From: Fodinibius sp964490705
GTDB lineage: Bacteria; Bacteroidota; Rhodothermia; Balneolales; Balneolaceae
Direction: 5' to 3'
DNA length: 64,000 nt
Assembly: GCA_964490705.1 (NCBI GenBank)
Contig: CAZBCG010000008.1
Location: 1-64,000, forward strand
Position numbers and translations under genes: made by a program. This document shows, piece by piece, positions 9,020 to 17,628 of the stretch. Each line of letters opens with the position of its first letter. Positions within the stretch are counted from its first letter, which is position 1. The notes below the pieces were generated by a model. The model was not told the DNA's origin and made no database searches. It saw only the letters and a list, made by a program, of their open reading frames with translations.

Positions 9020-9901
9020 TTATTTTTTTGTTTTGGGATTAATACTGAGTACCGGACTTTTAACGTGCCGAACTACATTTGTTGTGGTACTGCCCATCAT
9101 CAGGTAATCAATGCCGGTGCGCCCGACGGTGGACATAACAATGAGGTCGTGCGGATGTTCCAGATTATAATTCAAAATTGTTTCGTGGGGCGTATCTGTA
9201 GAGACGATTACTTTGGTCTCCAGCAGATTGCTGATTTCGTGCATTTCTTCTTTGGCAAGTACGTTAAGACGCTGCTCCCGGAGCTGGATTTTTGATTCAT
9301 CGGGTTCATCTTCGTGATGCGGATCGTATGCCATAATATTAACAAGCTCGAGTTTGGCATTGGCTTTTTGAGCAATTTCTTTTGCTGTAGCAAAAGCCAC
9401 TTTGGAGTGATCCGAGAAATCAGTCGTAACCATGATGTGATTAAGGTCCGAGAGTTCTCGTTCCTCATTGACAACCAATACCGGAACGTGCGAAGTGCGC
9501 AGTACTTTTTCAGATACGGATCCCAGAAAAAAGCGCGAAAAGCCCGTCCGGCCGTGGGTCGTCATCACAATCATATCAAAGTCTTTGGCTTCTTCAACAA
9601 TCGACTGGGCCGGATTGCCAACCGAAACCAAGGGCGCAGATACAAGCGATTCATCAACTTCTTCTTTAGCCAATTCAGCCAGACGATCATCCAGGGCCTC
9701 TTCAATTTCATCATAATCTTCCATCGAGGTCGTGCCCATACCAAACATGTAGGGACCACCGTCAACCTCATTTAACGGCAAATAAGAGTGAAAGGGAGTG
9801 ATAGTTCCATTGAATAGTTTTGCCATTTTTTCGGCTGAGTGTAATGCTTTTGCTCCCAGGTCAGAAAAGTCCAGTGGCACAAGTATCTTGATGTTTTTCA
9901 T
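9020..9901 (-). CDS. Tandem-domain universal stress protein
   Basis: Two UspA domains in one chain (about 1-145 and 150-290). Each has the ATP-binding glycine signature: THGRTGFSRFFLGS in the first and TVGRTGIDYLMMGS in the second, both followed by a SPVL/VPVL strand. Each domain begins with the usual beta-strand and Asp-Phe-Ser pattern (VPLDFSD; VTTDFSD). Cytoplasmic, nucleotide-binding. It lies 50 bases after corA and three bases before the EEP lipoprotein, forming a three-gene minus-strand operon. Confidence 0.93.
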   Translation of the reverse strand: MKNIKILVPLDFSDLGAKALHSAEKMAKLFNGTITPFHSYLPLNEVDGGPYMFGMGTTSMEDYDEIEEALDDRLAELAKEEVDESLVSAPLVSVGNPAQSIVEEAKDFDMIVMTTHGRTGFSRFFLGSVSEKVLRTSHVPVLVVNEERELSDLNHIMVTTDFSDHSKVAFATAKEIAQKANAKLELVNIMAYDPHHEDEPDESKIQLREQRLNVLAKEEMHEISNLLETKVIVSTDTPHETILNYNLEHPHDLIVMSTVGRTGIDYLMMGSTTTNVVRHVKSPVLSINPKTKK

Positions 9902-9951
9902 AATGAGAGGTTTAAGTTAGGGATGCCATTAAATTATAAAATTAGGCGGAT

Positions 9952-11073
9952 TTATAGCCATCCTTTTCGTTTAAAATATATAAGCATAATAACTGCAATA
10001 ACTGCCATAACCGCCAGTGAGGCCGGATATCCCCAGTACCAACCGAGCTCCGGTAAATTATAAGGGCTTATTTCGGTGTCAAAGTTCATTCCATAGAGAC
10101 CGGCAATAAACGTCAACGGAATAAAAATAGTGGCGATAATCGTGAGCACTTTCATCACCTCATTCATCTTGTTGCTCACATGCGACATATACATATCGTG
10201 AAGTCCCAGGACCATATCGCGGTAGTTCTCTATGTTATCTATAACCTGGATCATGTGGTCATACACATCCCGCAGATATATTTTTGTGCCATCACTGATA
10301 AATTGCGATTCATCCCGGATGGCCGTATTCATGGCATCACGGAGCGGCCAGACCGATTTTCGAAAATAAATAATTTCCCGTCGCACTTTATGAATTTGTT
10401 GGAGCAAGTGATCTTCGGGATCTTGGAGCAGTTCATCTTCGAGTATTTCAATTTCTTCGGCAATGTGCTCAATCATGTTAAAATAGTGATCAACCACCGC
10501 ATCGATAAGGGCATAGGTAAGATAATCGGTTTGGTGTTTGCGGATGCGTGAGCCTTGTACCGAAAGGCGATCCAGAATGGGTTTAAAATATTCCGCAGCT
10601 GTTTCTTGAAAAGACATTACATAATTTTCGCCAAGGATAATGCTCACTTGCTCAGCACGGATTTTTTGTTCTTCTTCCGAATAGGTAAGCAGCCGCAGCA
10701 CGAAAAAAATACAGTTGTCATACACTTCAGCCTTGGGGCGTTGTGCAGTGTTTACGATATCTTCCTGGATTAGGGGATGCAGATCAAAAAAATTCCAGAT
10801 TGATTTTAGCTTTTCGGTATCGTGGAGCCCGCGCACTTCAATCCAGGTCTTAGATGGTGTATCAAGGTAGGGCTTGGCCTTTTGGATCTGGTCGATCGGT
10901 ATCTCTTCCAGGTGATCATCATCGTAATCATGGACAGTGATCTTAATTTCATCCATGTGTCGTTCGCCGATATGTTCGACCGTTCCCGGAGCTGATCCCG
11001 GTTTTTTATACGGTTTGGATTTTCGAAGTCCAATGCTCGGGAGCATACTCTTGAGTTTCTTTCTGGTAGCCAT
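9952..11073 (-). CDS. corA: CorA-family magnesium/cobalt channel
   Basis: Length 373 is standard. The large soluble N-terminal domain with a long helical stalk (about 160-300) is followed by two C-terminal membrane helices; the first ends in the hallmark YGMNF selectivity loop. A short acidic segment (GWYWGY) links the helices and the chain ends in a basic KRKGWL tail, typical of the pentameric channel. Head of a minus-strand operon with the stress protein and the EEP lipoprotein. Confidence 0.94.
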   Translation of the reverse strand: MATRKKLKSMLPSIGLRKSKPYKKPGSAPGTVEHIGERHMDEIKITVHDYDDDHLEEIPIDQIQKAKPYLDTPSKTWIEVRGLHDTEKLKSIWNFFDLHPLIQEDIVNTAQRPKAEVYDNCIFFVLRLLTYSEEEQKIRAEQVSIILGENYVMSFQETAAEYFKPILDRLSVQGSRIRKHQTDYLTYALIDAVVDHYFNMIEHIAEEIEILEDELLQDPEDHLLQQIHKVRREIIYFRKSVWPLRDAMNTAIRDESQFISDGTKIYLRDVYDHMIQVIDNIENYRDMVLGLHDMYMSHVSNKMNEVMKVLTIIATIFIPLTFIAGLYGMNFDTEISPYNLPELGWYWGYPASLAVMAVIAVIMLIYFKRKGWL

Positions 11074-11149
11074 AACATCTGTTTAGGTGATTATCTGCCA
11101 TTTAATATGGGCATGATGATCTCTTTAAACAAGTATTGCACAGTAATTT

Positions 11150-11323
11150 TCATTGATTTTCAGATTCTCTTCTTCGCTTGTTGAGAATCCAGTGAATAAT
11201 AGGCGGTGCAAAGAAAATAGCGATGATAATATTGCCGGTATAGAGATAGATTACGGCTGCCAGCAACAGACACACCAGCAAAATGATTAGTGATATGAGA
11301 TATGTCTTCTGTTTCGGAGTCAT
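11150..11323 (-). CDS. Small membrane protein, 57 residues, coupled to the ABC permease
   Basis: Read from the reverse complement: ATG at 11323, TGA ending at 11150. The peptide starts MTPKQKTYLISLIILL, has a long hydrophobic stretch (about 9-28), a second apolar segment (about 31-47, IIIAIFFAPPIIHWIL) and a basic tail NKRRRESENQ. The start is three bases behind the permease stop codon, so translation is likely coupled. Two short membrane helices with both ends inside are plausible. No family recognised; it may be an accessory subunit of the exporter or an unrelated small protein. Confidence 0.65.
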   Translation of the reverse strand: MTPKQKTYLISLIILLVCLLLAAVIYLYTGNIIIAIFFAPPIIHWILNKRRRESENQ

Positions 11324-11326
11324 ACG

Positions 11327-13873
11327 CTATGTAGCCTCAACTCGTAATACTTCGAGCGGTGTTTTCTTATATACGCTTCGGCTGTTAAACATGCCGATCA
11401 AAATAGTAAGTGCCGTAACAATGATCGTACCCACGATAATCACCCAGAGGTTGGGCGTAAAGGTGATATCAAAGTAAAAATAACCCAGCAGCCAGGTGGC
11501 TCCAACAGAAAGAATAAGTCCCGTAAGTGCAGATAGAATCCCCAGGAACAGATACTCTACCGACAGTATTTTAATGATCTGTTTTTTGCTGGCGCCAATA
11601 GTCCGCAGCAGCACGCTTTCTTTGATGCGCTGGAAACGACTGGTTGCGACAGAGCTGGCCAGTACAATTAATCCTGTAATGATGCTGAACAGCGCCATAA
11701 ACTGTACGGCAAACGAAATTTTATCTATAAACTGATTGATGGTTTCCAGAATTCGACTTACATCAATGGCCGATACATTAGGATACTGCTGCACCACGGC
11801 CTGCTGTACTTCTGCCGATATTTCTTGATTGGGCGCTCGCGTTACGGTGACAAAAATCTGCGGTGCCGGTTCCAGCACACCCGTTGGAAAAAGCATAAAG
11901 AAATTGGGTTGCACGCGCTGGAAGTCAACCTCTCGGACGCTGGCAACGTAGGCCTCAACGGGTACCCCCTGAACGTCAAAAGTGAGCGAATCACCGATTT
12001 GGAGATTCAAATCCCGGGAAATTTCCTGAGCTGCAGATACAGGTACGCGTCCCGTATCGGGCGTTTGGCCAATCCATCCACCTTCTAGCAAGGTTTCAGA
12101 ATCGATCAGCGAATCGCGATAGGTAGAGCGATATTCGCGCCGCAGCGCCCAATCGTTGACTTCGTTTGTGGTATCTTCATCAATGGCCTGGGTACTTCGT
12201 CCGCGGAGCGAATCCATGCGCATGGTTACCATGGGCACATTCTGTAAAATGGGCACTTTTTTTTCATCCAAAAGCTGGTTGATGCCCTCATTCTGGTCGG
12301 GTTGGATATCAAAGAAAATCAGATTGGGGGCATCATCCCGCGTGGCAAAATCGAGTTCTTCCATCAGCATATCTTGGCTAAAGTACAGCGTGCTTACCAG
12401 CAGCATGCCCAATCCCAGTGAAAGCATGAGCGTAGTAGTCTGGTTGTGCGGTCGATACAAGTTGGCCAGCCCCTGTCGCCATACGTACGACCAGTGAGAG
12501 GGAAAGAATCGTTGCACCAATTTTATCAGTGCTTTGGCTACTAAAAAGAGTAATCCGAATGCGACAATCATCCCCACGGTAAATATTCCCGCAACCATCC
12601 AATCTGCTGTTAATAAGGTGGCGTAGCCCATTACCGTTAAGGCAATAGCTACGTAAATAATGGTTTTTGTTTTGTGGGATAAGAGTGACGTGATGGAGCC
12701 CTCAATCGTTCGCAGGGCATAGAGCGGTGAAGCCTTGCGCAAAGCCAGCAGCGGCAGTAAGGCAAAGACCAAGGCAACGCCCGTGCCCGTGAATAATCCC
12801 AGTCCAATTGCCAGCCATGATACTGTTAATTCAACGTTTACAGGTAGGAAATCGCTGACGAGTCCCGGCAGCAAATATTGAATACCGATGCCTATCAGCG
12901 TTCCCGTGAGTGCTCCCAGAAATCCAAGAACTATCGACTGGATGAGAAAAATGCTCATGGTTTGATCCGAGGAAGCCCCGAAACAGCGCAACACCGATGC
13001 AGTACTTATCTTCTGATTGATATAGACGTGAATAGAGCTGGCGACCCCGATACCACCCAGTAGCAGCGCAATAAATCCTACGAGATTTAGAAATTTACTG
13101 AGATTACTGACCGCTTCCCCAATTTCTTCGCGACGCTCTTCGACGGTTTCGTAATCTACATCCATCTGCAGACTGTTTTCGAGCGAGTCGAGTTGGGCTT
13201 CGATAGGAGCAAGATCCCGATTACCAGCGAACTTGAAATACTGTTTGTATTCTACTCGACTGCCGCGTTGAACGAGGTTGGTCGAATCCAGCATTGATTG
13301 CGGGATAAACACCCGAGGCCCCACCATGGATGCGGCCGCAGATTCGCCCGGCACCTTGGTGATGGCACCGCCGATCCGAAAGGTAACTTCTCCCACTTTG
13401 ATCGAGTCGCCTACTTCAATATTGAACTGGGTCATTAATGACTGATCAACAAGGGCAGAGGTATCCGACTTAAACTTCTGGGATGCTTCCGAAGGTACTG
13501 TTTCCAGATTTCCGTAAAACGGGAAATTACCAGCCAGCGAGCGAATATTAGCTAAACGGGTTTGCCCACTTCTCGGAAATAGCACCATCGAGGGAAATTC
13601 GGTAATCGTAGCCTGTTCACCGCTAAGGGTATCAAAATAAGCGGTGAGTGTATCGGGCGGCGGTTCTTCGGTTTCAATTTCGAGATCGGCGCCGAGCAGT
13701 TCCTTGGATTGATTATCAATGGTATTATTCAGGCTGTCCCGAAACGAAGTAATCGCCACCTGGGCAGCAACGCCAATAATAATCGCCGAGATGTAAACAA
13801 ACAGTCGTTTCTTGTTGGAGCGGGCATCGCGCCAGGCCATTTTCCATGACCATTTGGAAAAGAATGAAGACAT
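11327..13873 (-). CDS. ABC transporter permease, FtsX/MacB type (YbbP-like)
   Basis: 848 residues with a membrane helix near the N-terminus, a periplasmic domain (about 50-255), a first FtsX block (about 260-390), two more helices (about 405-450), a second periplasmic segment and a second FtsX block near the C-terminus. This ten-helix duplicated layout is that of YbbP-type permeases. It is 19 bases downstream of its ATPase. With the divergent tesA this reproduces the ybbA-ybbP/tesA neighbourhood of enteric bacteria. Predicted role is extraction or export of an envelope lipid or lipoprotein; substrate unknown. Confidence 0.9.
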   Translation of the reverse strand: MSSFFSKWSWKMAWRDARSNKKRLFVYISAIIIGVAAQVAITSFRDSLNNTIDNQSKELLGADLEIETEEPPPDTLTAYFDTLSGEQATITEFPSMVLFPRSGQTRLANIRSLAGNFPFYGNLETVPSEASQKFKSDTSALVDQSLMTQFNIEVGDSIKVGEVTFRIGGAITKVPGESAAASMVGPRVFIPQSMLDSTNLVQRGSRVEYKQYFKFAGNRDLAPIEAQLDSLENSLQMDVDYETVEERREEIGEAVSNLSKFLNLVGFIALLLGGIGVASSIHVYINQKISTASVLRCFGASSDQTMSIFLIQSIVLGFLGALTGTLIGIGIQYLLPGLVSDFLPVNVELTVSWLAIGLGLFTGTGVALVFALLPLLALRKASPLYALRTIEGSITSLLSHKTKTIIYVAIALTVMGYATLLTADWMVAGIFTVGMIVAFGLLFLVAKALIKLVQRFFPSHWSYVWRQGLANLYRPHNQTTTLMLSLGLGMLLVSTLYFSQDMLMEELDFATRDDAPNLIFFDIQPDQNEGINQLLDEKKVPILQNVPMVTMRMDSLRGRSTQAIDEDTTNEVNDWALRREYRSTYRDSLIDSETLLEGGWIGQTPDTGRVPVSAAQEISRDLNLQIGDSLTFDVQGVPVEAYVASVREVDFQRVQPNFFMLFPTGVLEPAPQIFVTVTRAPNQEISAEVQQAVVQQYPNVSAIDVSRILETINQFIDKISFAVQFMALFSIITGLIVLASSVATSRFQRIKESVLLRTIGASKKQIIKILSVEYLFLGILSALTGLILSVGATWLLGYFYFDITFTPNLWVIIVGTIIVTALTILIGMFNSRSVYKKTPLEVLRVEAT

Positions 13874-13892
13874 ATAATTTGTACTGCTTATC

Positions 13893-14612
13893 TTATTTTA
13901 CTTGTTCCATTTCGGGATCATCAACCCACTCGTCTTTGAATATCTTGCCGTTTTTCAAGCGGATAATGCGTTGACATTGCTCGGCCAGCGAAATATCGTG
14001 GGTAACAAGCACAAGCGTTATTCCGCTGGCCTTATTCAAGTCAAAAAGAAGATCTTCGATGGTTGATCCCGTTTCCGTATCGAGATTGCCGGTAGGCTCA
14101 TCAGCAAACAAAATTTTAGGCTTGTTGATGAAGGCTCGAGCTATGGCTACGCGCTGTTGCTCACCGCCGGAAAGCTGTGCGGGATAGTGACTCATACGAT
14201 CACCCAGCCCCACTTGTTCGAGCAGGTCCTCGGCATCGTGCTGGACGTCGGACGTTTTGATGCCGCGAAGTTCGAGCGGAACCATCACATTTTCCAGCGC
14301 AGTAAGGGTGGGAACAAGTTGAAAGGTTTGAAAGACAAATCCCACATGTTCATTACGGACTGCTGCTCGTTCATCCTCATCAAGGGGACCGAGCTGAACA
14401 CCATTAAGAGTTACCTCTCCGGCTGTAGGGCGGTCGAGTCCGGCACAGAGTCCTAATAATGTGGTTTTACCACTTCCAGACGGACCTACAATTGAGCATG
14501 TGGTACCTGCTTCCACAGAAAAATCGACATGATCCAAAACCGTTAATTGGCGGTCGCCACTTCTAAATTGTTGTGTGAGATTTGTAACTTCCAGAATTGG
14601 ATTTAGACCCAT
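13893..14612 (-). CDS. ABC transporter ATP-binding protein, LolD/YbbA type
   Basis: Complete ATPase of 239 residues: Walker A VGPSGSGKTT, Q-loop region FVFQTFQLVPTLTALENVM, signature LSGGEQQRVAIARA, Walker B ILFADEPTGNLD and the H-loop VTHD. This sequence profile is typical of the MacB/LolD/YbbA group, which pairs with FtsX-type permeases such as the one next in the operon. Divergently arranged with tesA across 122 bases, which must contain both promoters. Confidence 0.93.
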   Translation of the reverse strand: MGLNPILEVTNLTQQFRSGDRQLTVLDHVDFSVEAGTTCSIVGPSGSGKTTLLGLCAGLDRPTAGEVTLNGVQLGPLDEDERAAVRNEHVGFVFQTFQLVPTLTALENVMVPLELRGIKTSDVQHDAEDLLEQVGLGDRMSHYPAQLSGGEQQRVAIARAFINKPKILFADEPTGNLDTETGSTIEDLLFDLNKASGITLVLVTHDISLAEQCQRIIRLKNGKIFKDEWVDDPEMEQVK

Positions 14613-14734
14613 AAAAATAATATCGTAATTGATTGATGATTAGTAACATCAACAAGATGGTGAATCATTCCGTAAAAGAACACGTTTTCGTACCTAAATA
14701 AAAACGATATAACATTAATTTACGCTTCCGATTC

Positions 14735-15382
14735 ATGAGACGAATTTTAACAGTATTTGTTGTACTTTTTTTGTTTCCGGCTTTGCTGTACAGCCAGGAT
14801 TCCACTAATCGTATTATGTTTTTTGGGGATAGTATTACGGCCGGCTACGGCATTGATACACAAAATGCATTTCCTGCTTTAATTCAGCAAAAGATTGATT
14901 CGCTGGACTGGAATTACAAAGCAGTGAATGCGGGGCTCAGCGGGGAAACGTCCGCAGGCGGATTGCGTCGTATCGACTGGATGCTGCGCCAGCCTGTTTC
15001 GGTTTTCGTGATGGAGCTTGGCGGTAACGACGGACTTCGCGGTATTGATCTGGACGCCACCGAAAAAAATCTGCAAAAGATTATAGACAAGGTAGAGGCT
15101 AAATATCCCGATACAAAAATTATCGTTACCGGTATGCAGGTACCGCCCAACTTGGGACCAGAATACACTCAAAAGTTCAAAGAGATGTATCCTGAGCTGG
15201 CTGAGAAAAATGACACTGAGTTAATTCCTTACTTTTTAGATGATTTGGGAGGTGATTCCGAGCTAATGCAATCCGATGGCATCCATCCCACTGCAAAAGG
15301 GCACCAAAAGCTGGCACAGAAAATCTGGGATACGCTGAAGCCGATGCTACAAAATATGAACGAAAAAATGCACACTAATTGA
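14735..15382 (+). CDS. tesA: SGNH-fold esterase/lysophospholipase, TesA-like
   Basis: Signal peptide (first 20 residues) followed by an SGNH hydrolase. Block I is FFGDSITAGYG with nucleophile Ser33; block II contains GLSGET; block III is GGNDGLRG; block V is SDGIHPTAKGH with the catalytic Asp and His. Size (215) matches thioesterase I/protease I/lysophospholipase L1. Periplasmic. Divergent from the YbbAP-type exporter, as in Escherichia coli, which supports the symbol. Confidence 0.9.
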   Translation: MRRILTVFVVLFLFPALLYSQDSTNRIMFFGDSITAGYGIDTQNAFPALIQQKIDSLDWNYKAVNAGLSGETSAGGLRRIDWMLRQPVSVFVMELGGNDGLRGIDLDATEKNLQKIIDKVEAKYPDTKIIVTGMQVPPNLGPEYTQKFKEMYPELAEKNDTELIPYFLDDLGGDSELMQSDGIHPTAKGHQKLAQKIWDTLKPMLQNMNEKMHTN

Positions 15383-15383
15383 T

Positions 15384-15495
15384 TTTACCCATCCTTGTTC
15401 CCACCCTATCAATAGGAGGGAAACTTTGAAATAGGTTATTTAGCAAAAAGAAGTTTCTTCCCCTAATTTTAGGGGAAGAACAAGATGGGGTCAAA
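15384..15495. repeat. Large imperfect palindrome (MITE-like)
   Basis: Left part TACCCATCCTTGTTCCC is nearly complementary to right part GAACAAGATGGGGTC, and inner arms AGGAGGGAAACTT / AAGTTTCTTCCCCT also pair. The right half holds its own perfect hairpin CTTCCCCTAA-TT-TTAGGGGAAG. No T-tract follows, so it is not a plain terminator. It fills the gap between tesA and the deacetylase gene. Confidence 0.6.
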
Positions 15496-15516
15496 CTCAA
15501 TAAATTAAAATTAATC

Positions 15517-16446
15517 ATGCGTAAATTTAGTACTGCTTTCCTGGGACTTCTTATCTTTTCTTTGATGATAACGGGTCAGGCTAAGGCCCAAGAACTTGAT
15601 TACCAGCCCAAGGTACTGCTTGTGACCGCCCATCCGGATGACGATGCGCTTTTTTCGGCTACTGTTTTTAAAACAACGCATCTGCTGAATGGCGCGGTAG
15701 ATCTGGCCCTGATGACAAACGGCGAAGGCGGCTACAAATATTCCACGCTTGGAAATTTTATTTATGATCGAGAACTGGACAAAGAGGAAGTCGGTCGGGA
15801 ATACTTGCCCGGCATCCGCAAGCGAGAGTTAATGGCCGGCGGCAAGATCTTGGGATTGCGTAATTATTTCTTTTTTGACCAGGTTGATAAAGAATATTCC
15901 GAAGATATTTCCAATCCATTAGAACGATGGGATACAGAGTGGATTAAAAAACGCCTGCTGAATATCCTGCAAGATGAAGATTACGATTTCGTGTTCACGA
16001 TGATGCCTTCAAATGGGACACATGCTCATCACAAGGCATCAGCTATACTGGCGTTGCAAACCATCGATAAGCTTCCAAAAGATGAGCGGCCAATTGTACT
16101 AGCGACTGATATTTCTGGTTCGCTGGATGACAGTACGAGCTACTCTCAGTTGGAAGGATATCCCATTTCAAAGCTGATGGAGGGAGAGCCGCCCATGCAG
16201 TTTGATCGCCGGCAAACATTCGGTCATGAAAAGAGGCTCAATTATAAGATCATCGGAAACTGGGTGATTGCCGAGCACAAATCTCAGGGTACGATGCAGA
16301 TGTATATGGGCCGCGGAAATGTAGAGCAATACTGGCCGTATGCTATTAACCAGAAAGAGAAGCTTTCAGAGGCTCGCGAATTCTTCGAAGCCGTGAATGA
16401 CGTACCGATCTATCGGAATCCCAATATTGATTTTGATAATGAGTAA
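15517..16446 (+). CDS. Exported PIG-L/LmbE-family deacetylase
   Basis: Signal peptide to about residue 25, then the PIG-L fold. The zinc site is seen in VTAHPDDDALF (His39, Asp42 region) and in a later GTHAHHKAS motif that supplies further His residues. Members remove N-acetyl groups from GlcNAc-type substrates; the secreted forms in this group may act on glycans or lipopolysaccharide outside the cytoplasm. Length (309) is normal. Monocistronic by context: a palindrome lies before it and a dispersed repeat after it. Confidence 0.87.
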   Translation: MRKFSTAFLGLLIFSLMITGQAKAQELDYQPKVLLVTAHPDDDALFSATVFKTTHLLNGAVDLALMTNGEGGYKYSTLGNFIYDRELDKEEVGREYLPGIRKRELMAGGKILGLRNYFFFDQVDKEYSEDISNPLERWDTEWIKKRLLNILQDEDYDFVFTMMPSNGTHAHHKASAILALQTIDKLPKDERPIVLATDISGSLDDSTSYSQLEGYPISKLMEGEPPMQFDRRQTFGHEKRLNYKIIGNWVIAEHKSQGTMQMYMGRGNVEQYWPYAINQKEKLSEAREFFEAVNDVPIYRNPNIDFDNE

Positions 16447-16452
16447 TATATT

Positions 16453-16545
16453 GTGTCATCCTGAATTTATTTCAGGATCTATTTGGTTCCATATCCAGAT
16501 GCTGAAATCCCGAATAGTCGGGACACAGCGAGCTCAGCATGACAT
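16453..16545. repeat. Dispersed palindromic element, TCATCCTGAA/TTCAGGAT family (copy 2, compound)
   Basis: First unit TCATCCTGAA...TTCAGGAT at 16456-16478. A second unit from GATGCTGAA to TCAGCATGACAT at about 16498-16545 has a CCCGAATAGTCGGG hairpin inside it. Same family as copies near 325, 30808 and 45010. Confidence 0.65.
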
Positions 16546-16570
16546 AGAAGTAGTTTTGGGATGAGTTATA

Positions 16571-16675
16571 CTACTCCGAATTCTTTTCTAAAAATTGCTG
16601 GAGTGCTTTTTCGCGCTCCCGTTTTTTCTGATCTAACTGACTGATCGTTGGCTCGGCGGCGCGTTTTTCACAATC
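16571..16675 (-). pseudogene. Possible 3' fragment of an unknown gene
   Basis: On the minus strand, about 34 codons ending at a stop at 16571 read as plausible charged, helical protein (EKRAAEPTISQLDQKKRERE...). Upstream the frame runs into the antisense of the isocitrate lyase fragment and loses sense. It may be the tail of a gene whose 5' part is gone. Weak evidence; it could also be chance. Confidence 0.25.
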
Positions 16676-16861
16676 GGTATGGCAGCATATTCGCAACTGC
16701 AGGAGGCCGAATTTGCTCACGAAGCCAAAGGCTATACGGCCACCAAACATCAACGCGAAGTTGGTACCGGCTATTTCGATGCGGTCAAGAAATCCATCGA
16801 TGGCGGCAACAGCTCCACATTGGCTCTGACTGGTTCAACAGAAGAGGCGCAGTTTGTATGA
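16676..16861 (+). pseudogene. aceA: Isocitrate lyase C-terminal fragment
   Basis: From a GM just before 16679 to the TGA ending at 16861 the plus strand encodes about 60 residues that match the extreme C-terminus of isocitrate lyase: AAYSQLQEAEFA, GYTATKHQREVGTGYFD and the terminal GSTEEAQF. The catalytic KKCGH region and the entire barrel upstream are missing; the frame is stopped about 20 codons before. This is a relic of the glyoxylate-shunt gene, not a working enzyme. Upstream sequence switches to unrelated minus-strand-looking codons, suggesting a deletion joint near 16640-16680. Confidence 0.8.
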
Positions 16862-16877
16862 CAATAAGTAAAAAATA

Positions 16878-16909
16878 AGACTTGGCAGGTTTTAAAGCCT
16901 GCCAAGTCT
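16878..16909 (-). terminator. Terminator hairpin of the GGTTTTnnAAACC type (copy 1)
   Basis: Twelve-base perfect arms AGACTTGGCAGG / CCTGCCAAGTCT around TTTTAAAG, just past the 3' end of the SIMPL gene. On the minus strand it runs into TTATTTTTTAC. Very similar hairpins follow two other minus-strand genes (26235 and 30951). Confidence 0.8.
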
Positions 16910-16921
16910 GAATTTTAAAAT

Positions 16922-17596
16922 TTATTTTTCCTCAAAGTTATAGGTCACAGTAACGCTGGCGGAAACACTTACCGTTTGATCAAATTGCAGTAAGCTGCTG
17001 TCGGACGATTTCGATCGCATCATCTCCATGGGCTGGGGCGGACGCTGGCTGTATGAATAGCTGATATTGTTAATGCCGGATATGGCAAATCCCGTTTCAC
17101 CGGCGATGATATCGGCCTTTTCGCGGGCAATTTTCAGGGCTTTCTTCAGCGCTTTATCTTCACCTTGCTTGGACTCACTGGACAAGAAGTTGCCACTAAA
17201 CTCATCAAAATTATTCTCAATCAGTGTAATCTGTATTTTTTCATAGATGTCAAAATCATTCAGCGTAACTACCACCTGTTGACGTGTTTGAATACGTTTT
17301 CCTTCTTTTTGGGGATATGAGTTATCGTAGTGTTTATTAATAGTGATCGGCTCAAAATTGATGTCCTCATCTTTGATATCAAACTTTTTTAGCTGGTTGA
17401 CTAACACCTTTTCACGTTCTTTGTGGATGTCATAGGCTTCCTGCGGGGTACCTGCTTCGGCATTGAGATTGATCTGAAAGGCAATTTTATCAGCGGGCAC
17501 CATCACTTCTGAAGAAGTGTTGATGGAAATCTGGTTTTGGGCTTGGGCAGGTCCGAAAAAAACAAATAGCGTCAAAACAAATGATAATACTCTCAT
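16922..17596 (-). CDS. Exported SIMPL-domain protein (DUF541)
   Basis: Signal peptide MRVLSFVLTLFVFFGPAQAQ, then a SIMPL domain from about residue 22: INTSSEVMVPADKIAFQINL is the usual opening, with later KALKIAREKADIIAGETG and a C-terminal SVSASVTVTYNFE strand. Such proteins are periplasmic, and biochemical role is generally unknown. Located 32 bases after the dehydratase gene on the same strand; ends before a repeat-type terminator. Confidence 0.85.
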   Translation of the reverse strand: MRVLSFVLTLFVFFGPAQAQNQISINTSSEVMVPADKIAFQINLNAEAGTPQEAYDIHKEREKVLVNQLKKFDIKDEDINFEPITINKHYDNSYPQKEGKRIQTRQQVVVTLNDFDIYEKIQITLIENNFDEFSGNFLSSESKQGEDKALKKALKIAREKADIIAGETGFAISGINNISYSYSQRPPQPMEMMRSKSSDSSLLQFDQTVSVSASVTVTYNFEEK

Positions 17597-17628
17597 AGGA
17601 AAAGGTCTTTTGGGGATTTAGGTTTAAT

